From Planctomycetota bacterium (GTDB taxonomy: Bacteria > Planctomycetota > UBA1135 > UBA2386), in NCBI GenBank assembly GCA_020848735.1, contig JADLHO010000065.1, positions 1-64,000 on the forward strand: a stretch of 64,000 nt of DNA. The letters run 5' to 3'. The first letter of the stretch is position 1; each line of letters begins with the position of its first letter. The translations under genes and the position numbers were made by a program. The notes beneath the pieces are model-generated. The model did not search any database. It saw nothing but the letters and a program-made list of their open reading frames with translations, and had not been told where the DNA came from. Of the stretch, positions 51,182-58,395 are shown piece by piece.

Positions 51182-52179
51182 GCGGTTTCGGTTCCAACGC
51201 GCCGCGTCCGGCGGCTTCCCCCAGGACGATCCTGTTCCGCTTCGTCGCGGTGCTCGTCGTGCTCCTCGGCCTGATGACGCTCAGCGGCGGGCTCTACGTC
51301 GTCGATGCCGGCGAGCAGGCCGTCGTCCTGCAGTTCCAGCGCGCGGTCGGCGCGCCCGTCACCGAGCCGGGCCTGCACTTCAAGGTGCCCTTCCTCCAGG
51401 ACGTGGTGCGCTTCGACAAGCGCATCCTCTCGTGGGACGGCGATCCCGAGCAGATCACGACGCGCGGCCGCGAGTTCATCTCCGTCGACACGACGGCGCG
51501 CTGGCGCATCGTCGAGCCGCTGAAGTTCCTGCAGAGCGTGCGCGACGAACTCGGCGCGCGGTCGCGCCTCGACGACGTCCTCGACTCGGTCGTCAAGGAC
51601 ACGATCTCGAGCACGGAGCTCGTGGAGATCGTGCGGTCGTCGAACTGGACCGTCGCACCCGAGGATCTCGAGCGCGAGGTGGTCGGCGCCGACGGCCAGA
51701 CGGAGCTGTCCCGCAAGATCGTCGTCGGTCGCGAAGGCCTCGAGCGGGCGATCCTCGCCGAGGCCCAGAAGTCGATGCCGAACTACGGCATCGAGCTCGT
51801 CGACGTGCGGATCAAGCGCCTCAACTACGTGGTCTCGGTGCAGAAGCAGGTCTTCGATCGAATGATCTCGGAGCGGCAGCGCGTCGCCGCGCAGTTCCGT
51901 TCGGAGGGGCAGGGCGAGGGCGCGCGCATCCGCGGTGACACCGCGCGCGAGCTCGCGACGCTGCGCTCCGAGGCGAAGCGCCAGGCGGAGGTCATCCGCG
52001 GCGAGGCCGACGCCGAGGCGACGCGGATCTTCGCCGAGGCCTACGGTGCCGATCCGGAGTTCTTCGCCTTCGTGCGGACGCTGGAGAGCTATCGCACCTC
52101 GATCGGCGCGCAGTCGACGCTCGTCCTCTCGGCGGACAGCGGCTACTTCGATCTGCTCCGCGGCACCGGCGTGAAGTGA
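51178..52179 (+). CDS. hflC: HflC, SPFH-domain partner of HflK
   Basis: This 333-residue protein has a transmembrane helix (about 17-38, ILFRFVAVLVVLLGLMTL) and the SPFH domain: LYVVDAGEQAVVLQFQRAVG, EPGLHFKVPFLQDV, KRILSWDGDPEQITTRG. IELVDVRIKRLNYV and SEGQGEGARIRGDTARE are signature HflC segments. An insertion of about 35 residues at about 150-190 (WTVAPEDLEREVVGADGQTE) also occurs in some other HflC proteins. It overlaps hflK by 4 bases. A selenoprotein gene follows 63 bases downstream; whether they are co-transcribed is open. Confidence 0.93.
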   Translation: MSGFGSNAPRPAASPRTILFRFVAVLVVLLGLMTLSGGLYVVDAGEQAVVLQFQRAVGAPVTEPGLHFKVPFLQDVVRFDKRILSWDGDPEQITTRGREFISVDTTARWRIVEPLKFLQSVRDELGARSRLDDVLDSVVKDTISSTELVEIVRSSNWTVAPEDLEREVVGADGQTELSRKIVVGREGLERAILAEAQKSMPNYGIELVDVRIKRLNYVVSVQKQVFDRMISERQRVAAQFRSEGQGEGARIRGDTARELATLRSEAKRQAEVIRGEADAEATRIFAEAYGADPEFFAFVRTLESYRTSIGAQSTLVLSADSGYFDLLRGTGVK

Positions 52180-52242
52180 CGCGCGCCGGAGCCGCGACGG
52201 CGCACGCTTGTCCCAGGTCGCGCATCGGTCGATAGTCCGACC

Positions 52243-52473
52243 ATGCACGTCCGCATCGAATACTGCACGGCTTGAAGCTACCTCCCCCGCGCGTCCGGTC
52301 TGGGCGCGGCGATCCAGAAGGCGTTCCCCGAGGCGAAGGTCGAACTGAAGCCCGGCGGCCGCGGTGACTTCATCGTCACGGTCGACGGCAGGCAGCTCTG
52401 GGACAAGAAGCGCCAGGGCGATCAGTTTCCCGAACCCAAGGTGATCGTCGCGGCGATCCGTCCGGCGGGTTGA
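52243..52473 (+). CDS. SelW/Rdx-family selenoprotein with in-frame TGA (Sec)
   Basis: This gene is absent from the ORF track because TGA at 52273-52275 interrupts it. Read with TGA as selenocysteine, it is a 76-residue protein: RIEYCTAUSYLPRASGLG, then KVELKPGGRGDFIVTVDG, LWDKK and FPEPK. This matches the SelT/SelW/SelH (Rdx) thioredoxin-like family, which has a CxxC or CxxU redox motif exactly there, followed by PG.GG.F.V.VDG..LW.RK..G.FPE.K. The Sec sits at the second Cys position (C8-T-A-U11). The frame stays open on both sides and ends with TGA at 52471-52473. A SECIS-like hairpin lies just after the TGA. Likely role: thiol redox or antioxidant function. Sec biosynthesis genes are not in the window. 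Confidence 0.85.
52287..52309 (+). promoter_or_regulatory. SECIS-like hairpin for selenocysteine insertion
   Basis: Starting 11 bases after the in-frame TGA, CCGCGC pairs with GCGCGG (6 bp). A GU bulge is followed by CC/GG and the 5-base loop GGUCU. A bulged U on the 5' side and a GU in the apical loop are the SelB-binding features of bacterial SECIS elements, and the loop lies 21 bases after the TGA, within the usual range. Confidence 0.7.
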
Positions 52474-52591
52474 GGCCCGCCGCGGGCGCTCAGAGGTTGG
52501 GAGACAATCCGTCTCTCGACCTCTGCGTGGCCGCGAATGCGGCCACCAACAAGCATCTGGGAGCCCGAACCATGGATTCTCCCTCGGGCTC

Positions 52592-53470
52592 TCAGTCGTC
52601 CTGGAAGCAGCCGAGCGCGGCTTGCGCCTCGACGAGGACGCGGTCGCCCATCGCCCGGGAGAGGCCGAGCCCGTCGAGCAGCTGCGGCGCGGCGACGAGG
52701 TCGCGGCACAGCACATGTCCCCCGGCGAAGAGCCGCGCCTTCGCGTGCGCAGGCAAGGTCGAGAGCGCGCTCAGCGGCATCAGCCCGGCGCTCTCGATGC
52801 GCTCGCGCAGGCTGCCGCGTTCGGGCACGTCCCAGCCGAGCAGCATCAGGTGCATGCCGGTGCCGAAGCGCAGCGCATCGACCGTGAAGCGGCCATTGGT
52901 GATCAGCCAGAAGCGCGTGCGGCCGCGCAGGGCGTCGAGGTCGACGGCGCGGCCATAGACGTAGAGCGCGGTCTTCGCGTCGAGCTTGCCGTCGCTGCGC
53001 GTGACGAGCTTGCACTCGCAGAGCGCCCGCTCCGCCGCGCGCTCCGCGAGCACGTCGACCTCGTGGGAGATGAAGCGGCCCTCGAGGTGCACGCCGACGC
53101 GGGTGCGCCAGCCGGACGCGGCGAAGAGCTCGGCGACGAAGCGCTCGAACGGGAACCCGCTCGGGCCGAGATCCGCGAGCGCGCGGCGCAGGTTCCAGCG
53201 CGCGGCACAGGGCGCCGGCTCCCGACGCAGGGCGCGTGCGACGACGCGATCGATGCGTTCGGCGGGCACGATGTCGTCGAGCACCTGCTCGACGTCGGAC
53301 ACGACGGCCTCGCGACGGTGACGCGGTACGCCGATCCGCGTGAGCGCACGGCGGAGCTTCTGCGGTCGCCACGCCTCGAGTGCTCCGCTGCGCTTGCGCA
53401 CCAGCGGGCCGCGGCGGCTCTCGGCCTGGGCGACGAGTCGGTCGAACGGACGCGGCACCGCTCTCGGCAT
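52592..53470 (-). CDS. ATP-cone domain fused to Mrr-type restriction endonuclease-like domain
   Basis: This is a 292-residue protein. The ATP-cone domain (about 24-100) has VRKRSGALEAWRPQKLRRAL and ends RWNLRRALADLGPSGFPFE, as in ribonucleotide-reductase-type nucleotide-binding cones. The nuclease domain (about 105-230) has FERFVAELFAASGW, D139 in HEVDVLAE and E152/K154 in CECKLV, the D...ExK site of PD-(D/E)xK enzymes. The last 60 residues (LSTLPAHAKARLFAGGHVLC) are a conserved tail of this architecture. A nucleotide-sensing nuclease is implied. No methylase lies nearby, so it is probably not a classical restriction enzyme. It diverges from a pseudouridine synthase gene. Confidence 0.8.
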   Translation of the reverse strand: MPRAVPRPFDRLVAQAESRRGPLVRKRSGALEAWRPQKLRRALTRIGVPRHRREAVVSDVEQVLDDIVPAERIDRVVARALRREPAPCAARWNLRRALADLGPSGFPFERFVAELFAASGWRTRVGVHLEGRFISHEVDVLAERAAERALCECKLVTRSDGKLDAKTALYVYGRAVDLDALRGRTRFWLITNGRFTVDALRFGTGMHLMLLGWDVPERGSLRERIESAGLMPLSALSTLPAHAKARLFAGGHVLCRDLVAAPQLLDGLGLSRAMGDRVLVEAQAALGCFQDD

Positions 53471-53530
53471 CGCCGGCAGATCATTCCCCGAGAGACCACA
53501 CGGGGCCAGGGACGGTCGGGATCACGGCGC

Positions 53531-53536
53531 TAGCAT
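53531..53536 (+). promoter_or_regulatory. Candidate -10 element (TAGCAT) for the second pseudouridine synthase
   Basis: TAGCAT ends 7 bases before the ATG at 53544, inside GCTAGCATCG, the same ten bases found before the molybdoenzyme operon. The distance suggests a leaderless transcript. Confidence 0.45.
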
Positions 53537-53543
53537 CGGGTCG

Positions 53544-54527
53544 ATGGCCGAGGCCGATGGCACGACCGAGCTCGTCCTGCGTTGCCGCGTGCGTGCGCGC
53601 GAGGCCGGGCTCTCGCTCCTCGCATTCCTCGCGCAGCGTTTCCGCTACGTCTCGCGTGAGGGTTGGGATCGCGCGATCCGCGAGGGGCGGGTGACCGTCG
53701 ACGGGCGACGCGTCGAGGGCCGCACTCCGCTGCGCGCCGGCGTCGAGATCGCGACCCGGCAGTCGCTGCGCGAGCCGGCCGCACCGACCGACGTGCGGAT
53801 CGTGCACGACGCCTGCGGGGTGCTCGTCGTCGACAAGCCCGCGGGACTGCCCTTCCACGCCGACGGCGCCTTCGTGCCGCGCACCCTCGTCGCGGTGCTC
53901 CGCGCCCGCCTCGGCGAGGGGCTCCTGCCGCTGCAGCGACTCGACCGCGAGACCAGCGGGCTCTGCCTCTTCGCCCGCGACGCCACGACCGCGCGCGCGC
54001 TGCGCGCGGCGATCGACGCCGGGGCCCTCGACAAGCGCTACGACGCGATCGTCCACGGCCGCGTGGCCGTGGCCGACGGCGTCCTCGACGGCTGGATCGG
54101 TCGCGCGCACGGCTCGTCGATCACGCTGCGGCGCGGGATCGTCCCGCCGCACGAGCCCGGGGCCCAGAGCGCGCGGACCGAGTTCGCCGTGATCGCACGC
54201 GGCGATGCGACGAGCCTTCTGCGCTGCCGTCTCGTCACCGGCCGCACGCACCAGCTCCGCGTGCATCTCGAAGGCGCCGGCCACCCGATCGTCGGCGACA
54301 AGCTGTACGGCCGGAGCGACGACGAGTACCTCGCCTGGGTCGCGCACGTGAAGGCCGGCGGGGACGCGGCCTGGGGTGGCCGCCTCGGCGCGGCGCGCCA
54401 GCTCCTCCACGCGGCGAGCCTGCGCGTGCCCGCGCTCGCGGCGTCGCCGGCCCTCGCGCTGACGGCCCCCTGGCCCGACGACTTCGCCGTCGCCGCGCGC
54501 GCGGCCGGACCCGCACCGGCGCCGTGA
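53544..54527 (+). CDS. RluA-family pseudouridine synthase
   Basis: This 327-residue protein starts at ATG 53544; the track start lies in the divergent gene. An S4-like N-terminal part (about 20-70, SREGWDRAIREGRVTVDGRRV) precedes the catalytic domain with VVDKPAGLPFH, D134 in LQRLDRETSGLCLFA and VTGRTHQLRVHLEGAGHPIVGDKLYG. The usual His of HRLD is Gln here (QRLD), while the catalytic Asp remains. The C-terminal part has an insertion and an Ala-rich tail. It is a second, distinct synthase besides the one at 4161; its rRNA or tRNA target is unknown. It converges on the polysaccharide ligase gene with 18 bases between. Confidence 0.87.
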   Translation: MAEADGTTELVLRCRVRAREAGLSLLAFLAQRFRYVSREGWDRAIREGRVTVDGRRVEGRTPLRAGVEIATRQSLREPAAPTDVRIVHDACGVLVVDKPAGLPFHADGAFVPRTLVAVLRARLGEGLLPLQRLDRETSGLCLFARDATTARALRAAIDAGALDKRYDAIVHGRVAVADGVLDGWIGRAHGSSITLRRGIVPPHEPGAQSARTEFAVIARGDATSLLRCRLVTGRTHQLRVHLEGAGHPIVGDKLYGRSDDEYLAWVAHVKAGGDAAWGGRLGAARQLLHAASLRVPALAASPALALTAPWPDDFAVAARAAGPAPAP

Positions 54528-54545
54528 GCGGGGCGTGGTGCGGCG

Positions 54546-55856
54546 TCAGGCGTGGGCCTGCCGCACGGGATCGTCCTGCGCGAACTCGGCGTCGAACTCG
54601 TTGGGACCGCGGTTCTCGAGGAGGAGCAGGCCCCACACGGTGACGAACCACTGCAGCTTGTCCATGCGCAGGAAGAAGCTCTCGCTGCGCGCGGCGAGCG
54701 CGATCAGGACGACCGTGCTGGCGAAGATCGCCGCCGCGGCATCGCGACGGCGTGTGCCGCGACGCCCGGCACAACGCTGCCAGAACGAGAGCAGGCGCAG
54801 CGGCACGAGGACGAGGAAGGCGAAGAGGCCGGTCCAGCCGATCTCGACGAGCACGTCGATCCACGAGTTGTGCGCCTGCTTCGGGTTCCAGGTCAGCACG
54901 AGCTCGCGGCCGCGATCCGGGTACCAGAACGCACCGAAGCCGGTGCCGAGCAGCGGCGCATCGTCGGCCTCCTCGAGCACGCGCTCCCAGAGCTGATCGC
55001 GGCCCGAGAGCGAGGCGTCGCGGCCGGTGCTCGAGAAGAACGCCGCGCGCAACTCGTCGGCGCCGATCACCATCGCGATGCCGAAGGCGAAGACGAGGCC
55101 GAGCTGGATGAGTCCGGCGCGGTAGGAGTGGGTCGAGAGCAGCACGAAGACCCCGACGCCGGCGATCGTCGACGTGATCGAGGTCATCGAGTCCGTCTTC
55201 CACAGCGCGGCGAGCATGCCGGCCTGGAGCACCAGCAGCGCCAGGCGGCGGCTCGGCAGCACGGGCTTCACCGCGAGCGAGATCAGCAGCCCGACCTGCA
55301 TGCAGGGACCGAAGACGTTCGGATGGCCGCTGAGCCCGGCGAGGCCGGGACGCCAGGGGATGCTCCAGCAGGCCGGCGACCACACGACCTGCTGCGCGAG
55401 GGAGAGCCACGCGCAGGCGCCGAGCGCGATCGTCACCGTGCGCACGAAGAAGGTCACCGGTCGCGGATGCGAGTCGACGGTCGCGAGCAGCAGGAGGATG
55501 CCGAAGCCGTGCACGAGCGAACGCTTCAGCGTCAGCGAGCGATCGGTCGTCCAGAGCAGCGAGCCGACGAGCAGCAGCGAGAACGCGACCCAGGCGAGGT
55601 GCGCGCCGATGCGCAGTTGGAAGCGGCCCGACTGCATCATCGCGTGCACCGCGAGCAGTCCGCCGAACGTGAAGACCAGCTGCCGGCGCAGGCTGAAGGT
55701 CACGTCCTCGTCGAGCGGGATCGGCTCCCAGGGCATGCGGAAGCCGCCGATCAGGAAGACGAGCCAGAGGACGGAGTACGCGAGGACGACGCGCTCGAGC
55801 AGCGTGCGGCGCTCGTCGCGCACGAGGACGTCCGCGAAGGTCGCCGTCGCCGTCAT
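54546..55856 (-). CDS. O-antigen ligase/polymerase family (Wzy/WaaL-like) membrane protein
   Basis: This 436-residue polytopic protein starts at ATG 55856, overlapping the upstream stop (ATGA). About ten hydrophobic helices are visible. The large periplasmic loop near about 270-335 carries RDQLWERVLEEADDAPLLGTGFGAFW and KQAHNSWIDVLVEIGWTGL, the conserved R...H pattern of Wzy_C ligases and polymerases. It is the last gene of the minus-strand exopolysaccharide operon and probably polymerises the repeat units or ligates the finished chain. Which of the two cannot be told. An acidic C-terminal tail follows the last helix. Confidence 0.85.
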   Translation of the reverse strand: MTATATFADVLVRDERRTLLERVVLAYSVLWLVFLIGGFRMPWEPIPLDEDVTFSLRRQLVFTFGGLLAVHAMMQSGRFQLRIGAHLAWVAFSLLLVGSLLWTTDRSLTLKRSLVHGFGILLLLATVDSHPRPVTFFVRTVTIALGACAWLSLAQQVVWSPACWSIPWRPGLAGLSGHPNVFGPCMQVGLLISLAVKPVLPSRRLALLVLQAGMLAALWKTDSMTSITSTIAGVGVFVLLSTHSYRAGLIQLGLVFAFGIAMVIGADELRAAFFSSTGRDASLSGRDQLWERVLEEADDAPLLGTGFGAFWYPDRGRELVLTWNPKQAHNSWIDVLVEIGWTGLFAFLVLVPLRLLSFWQRCAGRRGTRRRDAAAAIFASTVVLIALAARSESFFLRMDKLQWFVTVWGLLLLENRGPNEFDAEFAQDDPVRQAHA

Positions 55857-57208
55857 GGAGCCGGCGTTCCGACGCGGTCCTCGGCGCCCGCGGCCGCGCG
55901 CGCGCGCTTCCCGTCCCGCGCACGGCGGAGCGACGGGGCGAGCATCCGCGCATGCTGCCGGATCTCCTCGGCGCGTTGCATGAGGTAGGGCTCGGTGGCG
56001 ACCTTGTTCCACTGCTCCCGGAGCATCACGACGACGATGCCGAGGATGAACGCGACGAGCATCGCGGCGCCGATCGTGTCGCGCTTGCTCGGACCGGCGC
56101 GCTCGCGCAGCGGGATCGCCGGCTTGATCACGGTGATGGCGCCCGCGGGCTGGCGCGCGCGGATCTCCCAGAGCTCCGCCTGGCTCTCGAGCGTGCCGGC
56201 GAGGTCGCGGCTGCGGCCGACCTGCTTCTGGAGCGCCTCCATGCGCAGGCGCACCTCCTGCACGCTCACCCGATCGGGACCGAAGCCCGCGTGCGCGCGT
56301 TCCCGGAGCTCCTCGATCTTCCGCGAGGCCTGGGCGATCTGCTCGGCGAGATTGCGTGCGACGTGGTCCTCCTCCGTGAAGGCCTGGAGCCGCTCGAGAC
56401 GCTGCTTCACGAGGACCTCCCTCGCGGTCTCCATCTCGCGCATCATCGAGAGCACGTCGCCGGTCTGCTTCTCGAGAGCGACGATGCCGTGGCCCTCGAC
56501 GTAGCTCGCGAGCGCCTTCTCGTCGCGCTCGAGGCGCGAGCGCGCGGCGACGAGCGCACCCTTGAGGTAGCCGACCTGCTGCTCGAGCATCTGCCGCTCG
56601 ACCGACTTGCTGGCCTCCGCCATCTCGTTGACCATCGCGTTCGCGACGTCGGCCGCGAGCGCGGGGTCCGAGGCGATGACCTCGACGTTGAACATCCCCT
56701 CCTCCGTCCCGGAGATGTTCACGAGGTTGCGCATGCGATGGACCAGCTCGCTCGAGCGCAGGTTGTCCGGCAGGCGGAGGCGCGAGGCGAAGCGCTCGCC
56801 GATCGCGGTCAGCACCGCGTCGCTGCGGAGGATCGACGCGTAGAGGTCGACGTCCGACGGCAGCATCAGGGCACCGGTGTTGCCGCGGTTCGCGATGTCG
56901 CGCGCCGTCTCGATGGACCCCACGGTGACCTCGACGTCGAGGGGCGGCTTCTCGCGCGGCATCAGCACCGCGACGCAGGTCGAGCGGTAGTAGGGCCGCG
57001 TCACGAAGAAGCGCCCGACGCCGAACATGAGCCCGAGCGAGAGGACGATCAGGAAGAGCTGCCAATGGCGCAGCACCGCGGACGTGAGGTCGAGCAGCGG
57101 GGCCTGCCAACCGACGGGCGGACGCGGCGCGACGCCCGCCGCGACGCGCGCCGGCTCCGGCAGACGGTCGGTTCCGACCGGCCCGCGGGTCTCCCCCGGC
57201 GAACTCAA
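55853..57208 (-). CDS. Wzz-like polysaccharide copolymerase (chain length regulator)
   Basis: This 451-residue protein starts with TTG at 57208 in a 4-base overlap with the glycosyltransferase stop. Transmembrane helices at about 50-70 (LFLIVLSLGLMFGVGRFFV) and about 375-395 (TIGAAMLVAFILGIVVVML) flank a long coiled-coil region rich in Leu/Glu/Arg (about 190-345), and the second helix is preceded by VIKPAIPLRERAGPSKR, the typical Wzz proline-rich box. No kinase domain follows, so it is a Wzz/PCP-1 or PCP-2a without kinase. It controls length and export of the polysaccharide together with the Wza-like protein. Confidence 0.88.
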   Translation of the reverse strand: MSSPGETRGPVGTDRLPEPARVAAGVAPRPPVGWQAPLLDLTSAVLRHWQLFLIVLSLGLMFGVGRFFVTRPYYRSTCVAVLMPREKPPLDVEVTVGSIETARDIANRGNTGALMLPSDVDLYASILRSDAVLTAIGERFASRLRLPDNLRSSELVHRMRNLVNISGTEEGMFNVEVIASDPALAADVANAMVNEMAEASKSVERQMLEQQVGYLKGALVAARSRLERDEKALASYVEGHGIVALEKQTGDVLSMMREMETAREVLVKQRLERLQAFTEEDHVARNLAEQIAQASRKIEELRERAHAGFGPDRVSVQEVRLRMEALQKQVGRSRDLAGTLESQAELWEIRARQPAGAITVIKPAIPLRERAGPSKRDTIGAAMLVAFILGIVVVMLREQWNKVATEPYLMQRAEEIRQHARMLAPSLRRARDGKRARAAAGAEDRVGTPAP

Positions 57209-58395
57209 GGGTGCGCCCTCCGCAGGTCCCGCAGGGTCGTGTCCTGGGGCATGGCGCGAGCGACCGCGACGCGGAACGACTCGGCGAGGCGCTCCGGTGT
57301 GAACGCGAGGGCCGCGGTGGCCGCACGCGCACCGAGCGTCGCGAGGTCGTCGCGGTCGAGGGCGGCGGCGAGTCCCGCGAGCAGACTCGCCGGCGACGAC
57401 GGATCGAAGAGCAGGCCGTCGACGCCGTCACGGACGAGGTCGTCCGCGCAGCCCGCGTGGATCGAGCAGAGGGTGGGGACGCCGCAGAGCATCGCCTCCT
57501 GCACGGTCAGGCCCCAGGCATCGGCCAGCGACGGGAACACGTGCAGGTCGGCGCTCGCGTAGTAGGCGGGCACGTCCGCCATCGGGACCCCGGCGATGCG
57601 CACGACGCCGAGCGCGGGCTCCGCGGTCTCGATCAACGGGGCGAGCGGGCCGTCCCCGACGAAGACCAGACGCCAGGCATCGCGCGTCGCCGCGGGGAGT
57701 GCCGCCCAGCCGGCGAGCAGCTCGCGGATGCCCTTGAAGGGCACGAGGCGACCGCAGAAGAGCGCGATGCGACGACCCGCGCCGAGCTCCGCGCGCAGGC
57801 GTGCGACGCTGCCATCCGCGCGCAGGGCGGCGAGGCGCGTGCGCACGAGCTCGACATCGGTCGCATTCGGCGCGTCGACGATGTGATCCGTCGGCACCGC
57901 CGAGGCGAGCAACACGTCGCGGGCCTGACGACCCATGCCCACGACGGCCCGCGCGCGGCCGAGCACCGCCGCGCGCACGCAGCGACGCAGCCGTCCGCCG
58001 GCGCTGCCCATCGCGCGGCTCTGGTACGACCACACCACGTACGGCACGCGATGCACGCGGCACCAGAGCGTGGCGAGCAGGCTGCGCGGACCGAGCTCGT
58101 GCGTGATGACCACGTCGGGACGGAAGCGCGAGAGATCGCGCCAGAGCCCGACCGGCACGTGGGTCGTCACGACCTGTTCGACGCGCACGGGCTCATGGCT
58201 CACGTGGGCGCGGCGGAAGCGCAGCGTGCGCGACTCGACGACGTCGACGCCGTCGCACGCGCCGTCCCAGCGGCGGTCGAACTCCGTGCGCGCGTTCACG
58301 AGGACGCGGAACTCCCATCCCGGCGTCCTGGCGAGCGAGCGGAAGACGGGTGCGCGGTAGGGGCTGATGACGTTCGTGAGGAACGCGACCCTCAT
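57205..58395 (-). CDS. Glycosyltransferase family 4 (GT-B) protein
   Basis: This 396-residue protein starts at ATG 58395 in a 4-base overlap with the upstream fusion gene; the track start lies within that gene. The N-terminal domain opens with RVAFLTNVISPYRAPVFRSLA. The C-terminal domain has FCGRLVPFKGIRELL, the donor-site SLADAWGLTVQEAMLCGVPT in place of EGFG..E and a DGLLFDP end. This is the retaining GT4 layout. It adds one sugar of the repeat unit on the cytoplasmic face. The donor sugar cannot be told from sequence. Confidence 0.88.
   Translation of the reverse strand: MRVAFLTNVISPYRAPVFRSLARTPGWEFRVLVNARTEFDRRWDGACDGVDVVESRTLRFRRAHVSHEPVRVEQVVTTHVPVGLWRDLSRFRPDVVITHELGPRSLLATLWCRVHRVPYVVWSYQSRAMGSAGGRLRRCVRAAVLGRARAVVGMGRQARDVLLASAVPTDHIVDAPNATDVELVRTRLAALRADGSVARLRAELGAGRRIALFCGRLVPFKGIRELLAGWAALPAATRDAWRLVFVGDGPLAPLIETAEPALGVVRIAGVPMADVPAYYASADLHVFPSLADAWGLTVQEAMLCGVPTLCSIHAGCADDLVRDGVDGLLFDPSSPASLLAGLAAALDRDDLATLGARAATAALAFTPERLAESFRVAVARAMPQDTTLRDLRRAHP

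Noticed and set aside
52273-52275. Reading the SelW-like gene as a pseudogene broken by a nonsense mutation
   Set aside because: The TGA falls precisely at the family's second redox Cys/Sec position, the frame is intact on both sides, and a SECIS-like hairpin follows. A random nonsense mutation would not be expected to meet all three conditions.
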